This document shows, one piece after another, positions 17,487-25,854 of a DNA stretch of 36,363 nt. Numbering within the stretch: the stretch's first letter is position 1; each line of letters begins with the position of its first letter. The notes beneath the pieces were generated by a model, which had not been told where the DNA came from, did no database searches, and saw nothing but the letters and a program-made list of their open reading frames with translations. The stretch comes from CAYSCX01 sp964429575 (GTDB lineage: Bacteria > Desulfobacterota > Binatia > Binatales > Binataceae). Both the position numbers and the translations under genes were made by a program. The stretch is taken from the NCBI GenBank assembly GCA_964429575.1, contig CAYSCX010000025.1, forward strand, positions 1-36,363, read 5' to 3'.

Positions 17487-20400
17487 TCACGCCGCAGGCT
17501 GAGCAGGCTCGCGCTCTGCACTCATGATCGTCAGAAAGCCGTCGGCGTCGACGCGAGCATGCTCGCCGGTCACGAACCAGCCGTCGTGCAGAACCTCAGC
17601 GGTCAGCTCGGGGCCGTTGACGTACTCGCGCATCAGGTTGGGGCCGCGGATGAGTAGCAGGCCGTCCTTGCCCTGGGGGAGCGGCGCGAATGTCGCGGGA
17701 TCGACGATGCGGACGGAGACACCGGGAAGCGGATGGCCGGCGCTGCCGGGACGCTGACCGGGCTGGCGACTTCTGCCGCGGCGGTAGTCGGGTATGTTGA
17801 GCGAAACGATCGGCGCGCATTCGGGACATCCGTAGCCGGCGAGCGGCTCCACGTCGAATTTTTCGGCGAACGCGCGGCGCAGATCGTCGGTCAGCTCGCC
17901 GCCGCCGACCGCGACGTGGCGCAGCGCGCGCAAGTCATCGGCAGGAACGCTTTCCAATATCGCGGCGAGGATGCGCGGACTGGTCGCGATCAGCGAGACG
18001 CGCTGAGTACGGCAGAGCGGGCCGAGCGCCGCGCTGCCGATCAGATCCGGCGCGAACACCACTCGCGCACCCGAGAGCGCAGGCAGCAGCAGCGTGCTGA
18101 TGAAGCTGACCGCATTGGAGAACGGGCGGAGGCCGAGCAGGCGGTCATCGCGCGTCACGCGGAAAACCTGGCGGAGCGATTCGAGGTTCGAGAGCAGATT
18201 GTGATGCGTCAGCAACGCGCCGCGCGGCGAACCATCGTCGCGAGTCAGCGAGAAGAGCACCGTCGCGGGCTGGTCAACGTCGCGCGCGTCGCCGGCGGCG
18301 AACAGCCGCGCGATCAATGAAGCGGGGAGCAGCGCGCAGACAATCGCGCCGAGCGCGAGTGCGGCGGGCCACAGGCGCGCGAGTGCATCTTCGATGAAGA
18401 TCGATTGCGCGCCGAGCGCACCCGGCGCGATGTCACGCGAGGCAAGGTAGCGGCGATTCGTGATGACGGCGGCGACGCGCGCCGCCGCGGCCATCGCGCG
18501 AGCGGCTGCGCCGCCGCGAGCACCGTCGAGGTTCACCGGCACGCAGCCCGCAAACCAGACGGCGAAGTTCGCCAGGATCGCGTCGATGCCCGGCGGGAGC
18601 AGGATGCCGACACGTTCGTCGCGGCCGTCACGGCCGGGGAATAGTTCGGCGCGCAGGGCGAGCGCGCGGACGAGCGCGGCGCCGCCGCGGACCCGACGCC
18701 CATCAGCTTCCGTAGCCAGCGTGCGGAACCATTGGCGCTTCGCGCGGCGAATGAACTCGACATGAATGGGGCGTTGGTGCGCCTTGTGCTCGCGGAACGC
18801 GTCGGCGGAGAGCTCCTGGATGCGCTGGCGGACCTCGGCGGCGGTTGCGGTTGACGGAAGCGGCACGCCGAAGAAGACGTTGACCGGCGCGAGCAGGCGC
18901 TTGGGGCGCTTGAAGAGGAAGCGGCCGCGGTCGAACGAGAAGAGGCTGCCCCAGACGCCGTCGAGATAGACGGGGACGATGGGGCAATTCACGCCGGATG
19001 CGATGCGCTCCAAGCCGCGGCGAAATTTGAGCAGGTTGCCGGTGCGCGTGATGGAGCCCTCGGCGAAGATGCAAACGACGTGGCCGCGCTGGATTTCTTC
19101 TCGCGCGATTTCGAGCGACTCCGCGATTTTTTCGGGCGAGTCATCGGACGCGACCGGAATCGCATGCATCATGCGGAACAGCCAGTTGAGCGGGCGCCAT
19201 TCGTAGTACGGGCGGAACATCAGGAAGCGCACCATGCGGTCGCACGAGGCCGCGATGAGGACCGCGTCGACCCACGAGACGTGGTTGGCAACCAGCAGCG
19301 CGCCTTCTTTGGGAATGTTCTCATCGCCAACGGCGCGGATGCGGTAGAGCGTGTTGGTCAGCAGCCATACGACGAGGCGCACGAGGAAGTCCGGAAGCAG
19401 CCAGATGACGTAGGCGGTGCCGGCGAGGGTCAGGGCGACGACGAAAACGATCGCCTGCGCGGTGGTGAGGCCGACGATGGCGGTCAAGATGAAGGGCATC
19501 GCGCCCGCGACGAGCACCGCGCCAAAGGTCATCACGTTGGAGAACGCGACGAGGCGGCCTTTCATTCCGGCGGGGCTTCGCTGCTGGAGGAGCGCATTGA
19601 GAGGGACGATGAACATCCCGGATGAGAATCCGAGCAGCGCGATGACGATGGCCGCGCGCGCGGGAACGCCGAGCCAGGGCACGGGCGCGTCGGGGCCGCA
19701 GCCGGTGAATGCGAGCGCGAACACTGAGATGCCGACACTGCCGAGCGGAACGAGGCCGATCTCGACGTGGCGGCGGGAGAGCCTCGCGGCGGCCATCGAG
19801 CCCGCGCCCACGCCGATCGCAAGAAGGGCGAGCAAGACGCCGACGCTTTGCTCGGGCAGCGCGAGAACGTTGCGGCCGAACACCGGGATGACGGTGAGGA
19901 AAAACGAGCCGAGAAATCCGAAATACGCGATGCCGACGATCGTGATGAAGAGCGCGCGGACGCGGCGGACCTCGGCGAGGTCGGCGCGGAAGGAGCCGAT
20001 GAGGTTCCAAGCGAAGCGCGCGGCGCGATTGCCAGCGGGCGCGCGCGGCGCGAACAACACGGCGAAAGTGCCGGCGCACGCGACGGCGAGATAGACGAGC
20101 CCGGCGGCGGCGAGGTCGTGCCTGAAGATGCTGTAAACGTACACGCCACCAATGGAGCCGGTGAGAATCGCGAGGTTGGTGGTCAGCTCGAGGATGCCGT
20201 TGGCGGTGGAGAGGTCGCGGTCTTCGAAGAGCTCGGGAAGGATGCCGTACTTGGCGGGGCTGAAGAATGCGCTGTGCATCGCGAGCAGAAACAGAACGCA
20301 GAGCAAAAGCGGAAGACTTGCGGCGCGGAGTGCGACGGTCGCGAACGCCATGAGAACGATCTCGGGCCACTTGGCCCAGAACAGGACTCGGTGCTTGCGA

Positions 20401-20726
20401 AAACGGTCGGAGAAGTAGCCGGCGAGCGGCGAGAAGAACAGGAACGGAATCGGGAACAGCGCGGTCGCGAGGCTGGCGTAGGCGATTTGGCCCGCCTCGG
20501 TGGGAATCGCGGCGAGCGCGAAGAGGATCAATGTCACGCGAAATGCGTTGTCGTTCGCGGCGCCGAGGAATTGCGCGGCGAGGAACGAGTGGAAGCGGGG
20601 CGACGAGAGCCGGATTTTGTCGTGGGCGCGCGCTGGTTCGAGAGACGGCACCGAGGTTGGCTCCATGGGTGAGTCAGTGTCTAGCACAGGCGCGTCGATG
20701 AATTTGCGTGCGGCATTTTCGGCCAC
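17487..20726 (-). CDS. MFS-PlsC-acyl-ligase fusion (LplT/Aas-like), degenerate ligase
   Basis: 1079 residues from a GTG with GGAGGT about eight bases upstream. Domain order: an MFS/LplT-type transporter (about 45-450, multiple TM helices, KYGILPELF motif near 159-167), then a PlsC acyltransferase (about 465-650) with H482-V-S-W-V-D487 and FAEGSITRTG at 554-563. A ligase-like domain follows (about 665-1079). Such fusions are annotated as acyl-ACP--phospholipid acyltransferase, remodelling lysophospholipid in the inner membrane. The ligase part is odd. The nucleotide-binding TSGSxGxPKG is replaced by SLTRDDGSPRG (826-836), GYGxTE reads GYGCPE and TGD reads TGE. The chain stops just after DADGFLTI, without the C-terminal subdomain that carries the catalytic Lys. 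A composite control element lies 106 bases upstream. Transport and acyltransfer look intact; adenylation probably is not. Confidence 0.88.
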   Translation of the reverse strand: MAENAARKFIDAPVLDTDSPMEPTSVPSLEPARAHDKIRLSSPRFHSFLAAQFLGAANDNAFRVTLILFALAAIPTEAGQIAYASLATALFPIPFLFFSPLAGYFSDRFRKHRVLFWAKWPEIVLMAFATVALRAASLPLLLCVLFLLAMHSAFFSPAKYGILPELFEDRDLSTANGILELTTNLAILTGSIGGVYVYSIFRHDLAAAGLVYLAVACAGTFAVLFAPRAPAGNRAARFAWNLIGSFRADLAEVRRVRALFITIVGIAYFGFLGSFFLTVIPVFGRNVLALPEQSVGVLLALLAIGVGAGSMAAARLSRRHVEIGLVPLGSVGISVFALAFTGCGPDAPVPWLGVPARAAIVIALLGFSSGMFIVPLNALLQQRSPAGMKGRLVAFSNVMTFGAVLVAGAMPFILTAIVGLTTAQAIVFVVALTLAGTAYVIWLLPDFLVRLVVWLLTNTLYRIRAVGDENIPKEGALLVANHVSWVDAVLIAASCDRMVRFLMFRPYYEWRPLNWLFRMMHAIPVASDDSPEKIAESLEIAREEIQRGHVVCIFAEGSITRTGNLLKFRRGLERIASGVNCPIVPVYLDGVWGSLFSFDRGRFLFKRPKRLLAPVNVFFGVPLPSTATAAEVRQRIQELSADAFREHKAHQRPIHVEFIRRAKRQWFRTLATEADGRRVRGGAALVRALALRAELFPGRDGRDERVGILLPPGIDAILANFAVWFAGCVPVNLDGARGGAAARAMAAAARVAAVITNRRYLASRDIAPGALGAQSIFIEDALARLWPAALALGAIVCALLPASLIARLFAAGDARDVDQPATVLFSLTRDDGSPRGALLTHHNLLSNLESLRQVFRVTRDDRLLGLRPFSNAVSFISTLLLPALSGARVVFAPDLIGSAALGPLCRTQRVSLIATSPRILAAILESVPADDLRALRHVAVGGGELTDDLRRAFAEKFDVEPLAGYGCPECAPIVSLNIPDYRRGRSRQPGQRPGSAGHPLPGVSVRIVDPATFAPLPQGKDGLLLIRGPNLMREYVNGPELTAEVLHDGWFVTGEHARVDADGFLTIMSAEREPAQPAA

Positions 20727-20800
20727 GTCACTGGACCTCCGTGCGGCGCGCGATAAGTGCGTGTCGCGTTGATGGGAGCGTACGCGCAGGGAGGCCGCGG

Positions 20801-20856
20801 AATTAAGATGGCGATGGACGGCGGGCGCGGATGCCGCGCGATGCCGCAGTTTGCCG
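20801..20856 (-). promoter_or_regulatory. Composite control element, copy upstream of the fusion gene
   Basis: AATTAAGATGGC (20801-20812), then 19 bases, then TGCCG at 20832, 20842 and 20852 on the plus strand. It lies about 106 bases before the GTG of the fusion gene. On the coding strand it reads three CGGCA units and then GCCATCTTAATT, whose end resembles a -10 box. It matches the copies at 15050 and 15660 in order, phase and spacing. Confidence 0.65.
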
Positions 20857-20888
20857 CGGTGAACAGCGGTCCGAGCGGGGTTAGGGGG

Positions 20889-22007
20889 TTAGGAGGATCC
20901 CCAGATGGTGCGGGCGAGGTCGACGATGAGGCGGAGCTTGGCGCGCTGTTCGTCGATGGTGAGCGGATTGCCGCCGACGGTGCTGGCAAAGCCGCATTGC
21001 GGGGAGATGCCGAGGCGGTCGAGCGCGACGAACTTGGCGGCGTCGTCGATGCGGCGGCGGAGCGCATCGGTCGATTCGAGCAGCGGAGTTTTCGAACTGA
21101 CGATTCCAAGCCGCACGAATTTGTCGGCGGGCATGAAGCGCAGCGGGCGGAAGTCACCGGCGCGCTCGGAGTCGTACTCGAGGAAGAAGCCGTCAACGTG
21201 GAGGTCGTTGAAGAGACGCTCCGCGATCGCCTCGTAGCTACCCGATGCCATCCAGTGGCCACGCAAGTTGCCGCGGCAGAGATGCATCCCGATGGTCATA
21301 CCGGGCGGGCGCGCAGCGAGGATGCGGTTGACGGCGTCAACGTAGGTGCGGGAGAGCGCGTCAGGATCTTCGCCGCTGGCGCGAACCTTGGCGCGGACGT
21401 AGTCATCGCACAGCATCGCCTGCGGGACTTCATCGAGCTGCACGTAGGTCGCGCCGGCGCGAGCGAGCTCGCCTAGTTCCTGCTGATAGATCGTGATGAG
21501 GTCGGACCAGAACTCTGCCAGGTCGGGATAGACTGCTCGGTCGGCGCATTCGCCGACGCGAAAGAAGTGGAGGAAACTCGGCGCGGGCATGGTGACCTTG
21601 GGCGTCGCGCGGGTGTGGCGTCTGACGAACTCGAACTCGCCGAGCGCAATCTCGCGGGCGCGACGGATGCGCGCGGCGGCGAAGCAGGTATCCCAGCGGA
21701 CGCGGTGGCCGGAGGAATCCTGGAACTCGAAGAGCGAGGGGCGGTCTTCGAGACCGTCGAGCGCGCGGATGAAGCCGGTGGACCACGCGACGCGGCGGAA
21801 CTCGCCATCGGTGATCGAGAGCAGGCCAACTTCTTCCTGAAGACGAATCGCGTCGATGATGCAGCGATCCTGCAGCGCGCGGAAGTCCGCATCGCCGAGA
21901 GCGCCGCGAGCGTGCGCGGCGAACGCGTCCTTTAGCTCGCGCGGACGGAGCAGGCTGCCGATGTGCTCCGCGCGAAACGGAGGATCGAGCTTCACTTGCG
22001 CGGCCAC
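20889..22007 (-). CDS. MetE C-terminal-like (cobalamin-independent methionine synthase II) protein
   Basis: About 372 residues from a GTG at 22007. A longer frame to 22085 would overlap the upstream hydrolase gene by 56 bases, so I chose the non-overlapping start; its ribosome site is weak. It resembles YxjG/YxjH and the MetE catalytic half, which move methyl groups to thiols using a zinc-bound substrate. The zinc ligands are visible as His242 and Cys244 (GMHLCRGN), Glu277 (FLEYDSE) and Cys338 (SPQCGFAS). An N-terminal AEHIGSLLRP and the LDEVPQAML stretch are typical. The MetE N-terminal folate-binding half is absent, so the methyl donor and acceptor are uncertain. It follows the CocE gene by 22 bases and may be co-transcribed with it. 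Confidence 0.85.
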   Translation of the reverse strand: MAAQVKLDPPFRAEHIGSLLRPRELKDAFAAHARGALGDADFRALQDRCIIDAIRLQEEVGLLSITDGEFRRVAWSTGFIRALDGLEDRPSLFEFQDSSGHRVRWDTCFAAARIRRAREIALGEFEFVRRHTRATPKVTMPAPSFLHFFRVGECADRAVYPDLAEFWSDLITIYQQELGELARAGATYVQLDEVPQAMLCDDYVRAKVRASGEDPDALSRTYVDAVNRILAARPPGMTIGMHLCRGNLRGHWMASGSYEAIAERLFNDLHVDGFFLEYDSERAGDFRPLRFMPADKFVRLGIVSSKTPLLESTDALRRRIDDAAKFVALDRLGISPQCGFASTVGGNPLTIDEQRAKLRLIVDLARTIWGSS

Positions 22008-22029
22008 GGAAGATCCGGCTTCGCGCGCA

Positions 22030-23964
22030 TCACTTCTGCCAGGTGCGCTCGAACACCCTGCGGCCGTCGAGCGTGACGCTGCCACTGAGCGTCATGCGCG
22101 AATGCGAGAACCAGCTCTCGGTCTTCACTTCAAGTTCACCGAGCGACGGGACGCGCACCTTGATCGTGGTGTCGCCTTCGACGGTCGCCTGGTCGGGTCG
22201 CGTGCGAAACACTTTCGCGGTGGCCGTGTGGTCCATCTCGAGCGAGCCGCCAGTCGGAAGCGGCATCGCGGTTTTCTGCCCGGTGGTGACGGCGATAGTG
22301 CCGGCTACCATGTCGGTTTCGATCTTGTGGCGCGGAGTCATCACACCGACCCTCACGCGCGGCTCGATAACCGGACGGGGGATCGGTCCATTGACGGGAG
22401 TCTTCTGTGAGGGCACGACCGGCAAGGTGACCTTGGATGCGTGCGTGCCGCCGTGAAAGAACCGCAACTCGGCATTCGCGCGGCTGGGCCAAAGGTGCGG
22501 AAAGTCGGCGCCGGAGATGCTCACGCGGAGGCGATTGCCGCGTTTGACGAGGTACGAGGTGGAAAAGAGCGGAACGCGGAATTCGTACACCTCGCCAGCT
22601 TTCAGAGTTTGCGGCTTGTCGAGACCAGCGCGCAGCGATGCCTTGAGCCAGCCGGTGGTGATGAGAGTCGAGACGCCGCCGGAATCGACGTCGCAGAGCT
22701 TTGCGACGATGTTGGCGTCGCCGCCGTCGACAAGCGCGGCGTAGAAGAGCGCCTCGCCAGCGCCGGTAATTTCAATGTCGTTGGCGAGTGGCTCGGTCGT
22801 GTAGGTGAGCGAGCGGACGTCATCTGCGGTCTGATCGACAGGCATGCCAACGCCGAGACCGGTTGGATCCCAAAGTCCCGCGCTCATGCCGACAGTCGGA
22901 TCGACGGCGTAGTTCTCCGCGCCCTCCTCGCGTTCCGCACGATCTCCGAGCGCGCCACGCGCGCCGAGGAAGAACGTGGCCGGCGTGGTGCGGGCGGGGG
23001 GAAATTCTCGCTCATTGCGCCACTGGTTGGCGCCCTGCACGAAGATTGTCACGGGCGGCTCGTCGGCGATTCCGTTCTTATCGCCGCGCAGCCAGTAGTC
23101 GAACCAGCGCTTCATCTCGGGGATGAAGTCCACCGGGTCGTTCACCGCGGTGTCGGGCATCGTATGCATCCACGGACCCATCAAGAGTTTCTTGGGACCG
23201 GGGAGGCGCGCGAATACGGAAGGCATCGCCTCAGGGAAGATGTCGCGCCAGCCACCGACGATGAAGGCCGGGATTTTGATCTTGGACGGATCGACGACCT
23301 TGCGCTGCCAGTACTCATCGTGGGCGGGATGGTCGGTCCACGGGAAGACGTAGGGCTTGCCGCTTTCGAGCCGTTCCATCCAGACCTTGTACCAGCGGCC
23401 GTCGGGGTCGACGTTGGTCGGCGGCATGAGGTTCATCGCGAGCATGAACGATCCCCACGCGCCGAACGCGCCGAGGCAATTCAGGCAACCGCCCGGATAG
23501 AGAAAGTCGTTGTAGATGTCGGTGGAGCCCTGGATGGGAACGATCGCTTTCAAGTGCGGAGGCGCTTCGGCGGCGGTTTTGAGCGAGCTGATGCCGCCGT
23601 AGGAGATGCCCCACATACCGACGTTGCCATCGCACCAGTTTTGGCGCGCGATCCATTCGACGGCTTCGGCGCCATCGCGGCCCTCGCCGCGTTCCATCAT
23701 TTCCCACGCGATTCCGCTCGAACCGCCGACGCCGCGAAAGTCGATAAGCAGATGCGCGTAACCGTTGGCAGCGAAGTAGCGAAGGGTCGCCTCGTTGCCG
23801 GCGCCGATGAAGTCGTCCTTGTGGTACGGGTAGAAACTCAGCAGCGCGGGAAACGGCCCTTTGCCGGCGGGGCGAACCAGATCCGCACAGAGCGTCGCGC
23901 CGTCACTCATCGGGATGAGAAGATTGCGTTCGATTTGCACCTGGTGAAGTTGTTGCTCTGCCAC
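22030..23964 (-). CDS. CocE/NonD-family hydrolase
   Basis: 644 residues from a GTG with GGAGG nine bases upstream. The family covers X-Pro dipeptidyl peptidases, cocaine esterase and related serine hydrolases. The nucleophile motif GISYGG has Ser121, the acid is probably Asp241 (GGWRDIF) and the base His267 (GPWMH). The C-terminal half is the jelly-roll domain of the family, with ITGAGEALFYAALVDGGDANIVAKLCDVD-type sequence and ending RVFERTWQK. No signal peptide is seen. Near the end it has an unusual extension of about 80 residues after the usual SGADFPHLWPS and VPSQ segments. The substrate is unknown; an ester or amide is expected. Confidence 0.88.
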   Translation of the reverse strand: MAEQQLHQVQIERNLLIPMSDGATLCADLVRPAGKGPFPALLSFYPYHKDDFIGAGNEATLRYFAANGYAHLLIDFRGVGGSSGIAWEMMERGEGRDGAEAVEWIARQNWCDGNVGMWGISYGGISSLKTAAEAPPHLKAIVPIQGSTDIYNDFLYPGGCLNCLGAFGAWGSFMLAMNLMPPTNVDPDGRWYKVWMERLESGKPYVFPWTDHPAHDEYWQRKVVDPSKIKIPAFIVGGWRDIFPEAMPSVFARLPGPKKLLMGPWMHTMPDTAVNDPVDFIPEMKRWFDYWLRGDKNGIADEPPVTIFVQGANQWRNEREFPPARTTPATFFLGARGALGDRAEREEGAENYAVDPTVGMSAGLWDPTGLGVGMPVDQTADDVRSLTYTTEPLANDIEITGAGEALFYAALVDGGDANIVAKLCDVDSGGVSTLITTGWLKASLRAGLDKPQTLKAGEVYEFRVPLFSTSYLVKRGNRLRVSISGADFPHLWPSRANAELRFFHGGTHASKVTLPVVPSQKTPVNGPIPRPVIEPRVRVGVMTPRHKIETDMVAGTIAVTTGQKTAMPLPTGGSLEMDHTATAKVFRTRPDQATVEGDTTIKVRVPSLGELEVKTESWFSHSRMTLSGSVTLDGRRVFERTWQK

Positions 23965-24106
23965 GTTGGAAGCCTCCGACCGTGAGTTTGCATTCTGCGG
24001 CGCCCGGCAACTGTAACACCATCGCCGCTTTTCCTGACAACCGGCGCGGCGCCGGGACCGTTTTCGAATGTCGCGGGCTGCTTAATACCTTGCTAGATTG
24101 CGCAAC

Positions 24107-24907
24107 ATGCCAAGAGCGCGAGCCGGCGAAATAGAGATGTACTACGAGGTCCACGGCAGCGGGCCGCAAACGCTGGTGATGATCCGCGGGCTTGGATCGA
24201 ATCTGACCGCATGGTACGAGCAGACGCCGGTTTTCGCGAAGCAGTTTCGCACGGTGGTGTTCGACAACCGCGGCGCGGGGCGCACCGACAAGCCGGACGC
24301 GCCGTACTCAATCGCGCAGATGGCGGCGGATACCAAGGGCCTGATGGACGCGCTCGGGATTCAGCGCGCGGCGCTGCTCGGAATCTCAATGGGCGGGATG
24401 ATCGCGCAGGAGTTCGCGATCAACTACCCGGAGCGGCTCAAGTGCCTGATGCTCGGCTGCACGACGTTTGGCGGGCGCGAGTCGGTACCGGCGGCGCAGG
24501 AGATCGTCGCGGCGGTCACCGCGGGCGCCAGCGCGTCGGCGGAGCAGCAGAAGCTTCAACTGAAGGCGGTGTTGTCAGACGACACGATCGAGCGGCGGCC
24601 GGAAGTCGTCGCAAAGCATCAGCGCATTCGCGAGATGTACCCGATCCCGCCATTCGCATTCATGCGGCAGGTGCAGGCGATCACGCAGCACGATACGAGC
24701 GGACGGCTCGGCACGATCAAGACGCCGACACTGGTGATGACCGGGCGCGAGGACCGGCTGGTTCCGCCGGCGAACTCGAAGATGATTGCGGCGCGGATTC
24801 GGGGCGCGCGGTTGTTCGAGATGGCGGGCGGGCACCTGTTTTTCACCGAGCATCCGGAGCAGTTCAACTCCGCGGTGATCGATTTTGTGAACAAGCACCC
24901 GAACTGA
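24107..24907 (+). CDS. Alpha/beta-fold hydrolase
   Basis: 266 residues from the ATG at 24107; an in-frame TTG at 24098 is less likely. No ribosome site precedes either start, so leaderless or weak initiation is possible. The classic fold shows the RGLGSN oxyanion region, FDNRGAGRTDKP, the nucleophile elbow GISMGGM, an acid Asp in TGREDRLVPP and His in GGHLFF. This pattern is that of haloperoxidase/3-oxoadipate-enol-lactonase-like hydrolases, but the substrate cannot be assigned. It starts a plus-strand run with a MaoC-like gene and the formaldehyde-detoxifying dehydrogenase, and diverges from the CocE gene. The 142-base divergent spacer holds a short GC palindrome at 24041-24055. Confidence 0.85.
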   Translation: MPRARAGEIEMYYEVHGSGPQTLVMIRGLGSNLTAWYEQTPVFAKQFRTVVFDNRGAGRTDKPDAPYSIAQMAADTKGLMDALGIQRAALLGISMGGMIAQEFAINYPERLKCLMLGCTTFGGRESVPAAQEIVAAVTAGASASAEQQKLQLKAVLSDDTIERRPEVVAKHQRIREMYPIPPFAFMRQVQAITQHDTSGRLGTIKTPTLVMTGREDRLVPPANSKMIAARIRGARLFEMAGGHLFFTEHPEQFNSAVIDFVNKHPN

Positions 24908-24952
24908 GCGGCGCGCCGTTTTCATGGCGCGCGCCGCGTGTAGAAGTAACGC

Positions 24953-25837
24953 ATGCCGCTGTCATCATCGATCGTCGGAATGTCGTCGGACGCGCCCGCG
25001 ACGGATATCGATGCGCGCTGGACGATGGCCTATGCGGCGGGGCTCGGCGACACGCTGGAGCGCTACTTCGATACGCGGCGCGCGGGCGAAGTGATCGCGC
25101 ATCCGCTGTTTGCGGTCTGCTACGAATGGCCGGTGCTGGTCGCGGCGGGCCAGATGATCCGCGCCGCGGGGCTGACCGCGCAGGAATCCGCGCGCGGAGT
25201 TCATGCGACCCACGATCTGATTCTCCACGGGCCGCTCCGGCCGCCCGCGCGGCTGCGCACGCGGCTGACGATTGCGGGAGTCGAGCGGCGCAAGCCGGGC
25301 GCGTATCAACTGACGCGGCTCGACACGATCGATGCGTCGGGCGCGCCGGTGAACACGACCTACTACGGAACGATCTACCGCGGCGTCGAGGTCGACGGAC
25401 CGGACCGTCCGGCGAGCGGACTTCCCGAGTCCGCTCCCACGGCGAAGGCGGCCGATCGCGCGCGGGCCGAGATTCCGGTCGCGGTTCCAGCCGGCGCCGC
25501 GCACGTCTATACGGAGTGCGCGCGAATCTGGAATCCGATCCATACTGACCCGGCGGTCGCGCAGGCCGCGGGGTTGCCCGCGATCATTTTGCACGGCACC
25601 GCGACGCTCGCGCTCGCAATTTCACGCGTTATCGGAGCTGAAGCGAGCGACGAACCGTCGCGCGTGACGGGAGTCGCCGCGCGATTTGGCGCGATGGTGT
25701 TCATGCCGTCGGAGATCGTGGTGCGAATACTTGCCCGCGCGCGCGTCGGCGCGGGAATCGATGGCGTTCACTTCGAAGTGCTTAACCACGAGGGGAAGCA
25801 GGCGGTGCGCGACGGATATATCGCGCTCAGCGTCTGA
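24953..25837 (+). CDS. MaoC-like double hotdog protein
   Basis: 294 residues. The N-terminal hotdog (about 20-150) has HATHDLILHGPLRP-type sequence, and the C-terminal hotdog (about 160-294) has the hydratase-2-like segment ECARIWNPIHTDPAVA followed by AGLPAIILHGTATLAL. MaoC enzymes hydrate trans-2-enoyl-CoA or related thioesters. The usual D-x-N-P-x-H dyad reads I-W-N-P-I-H, so the catalytic Asp is replaced by Ile while Asn and His remain. It may be a subfamily with other chemistry or with catalysis supplied elsewhere. The start ATG has only AGAAG upstream; an in-frame ATG nine codons on is an alternative. The next gene starts 18 bases after its stop, suggesting an operon. Confidence 0.82.
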   Translation: MPLSSSIVGMSSDAPATDIDARWTMAYAAGLGDTLERYFDTRRAGEVIAHPLFAVCYEWPVLVAAGQMIRAAGLTAQESARGVHATHDLILHGPLRPPARLRTRLTIAGVERRKPGAYQLTRLDTIDASGAPVNTTYYGTIYRGVEVDGPDRPASGLPESAPTAKAADRARAEIPVAVPAGAAHVYTECARIWNPIHTDPAVAQAAGLPAIILHGTATLALAISRVIGAEASDEPSRVTGVAARFGAMVFMPSEIVVRILARARVGAGIDGVHFEVLNHEGKQAVRDGYIALSV

Positions 25838-25854
25838 CGAGCAGCGACGAACGC

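Noticed and set aside
19321..20370. Long Arg-rich minus-strand frame inside the fusion gene, and similar long antisense frames at 22441-23985, 27791-29071 and 32435-33673
   Set aside because: These are GC-rich shadow frames of well-supported genes, with low-complexity composition and no domains.
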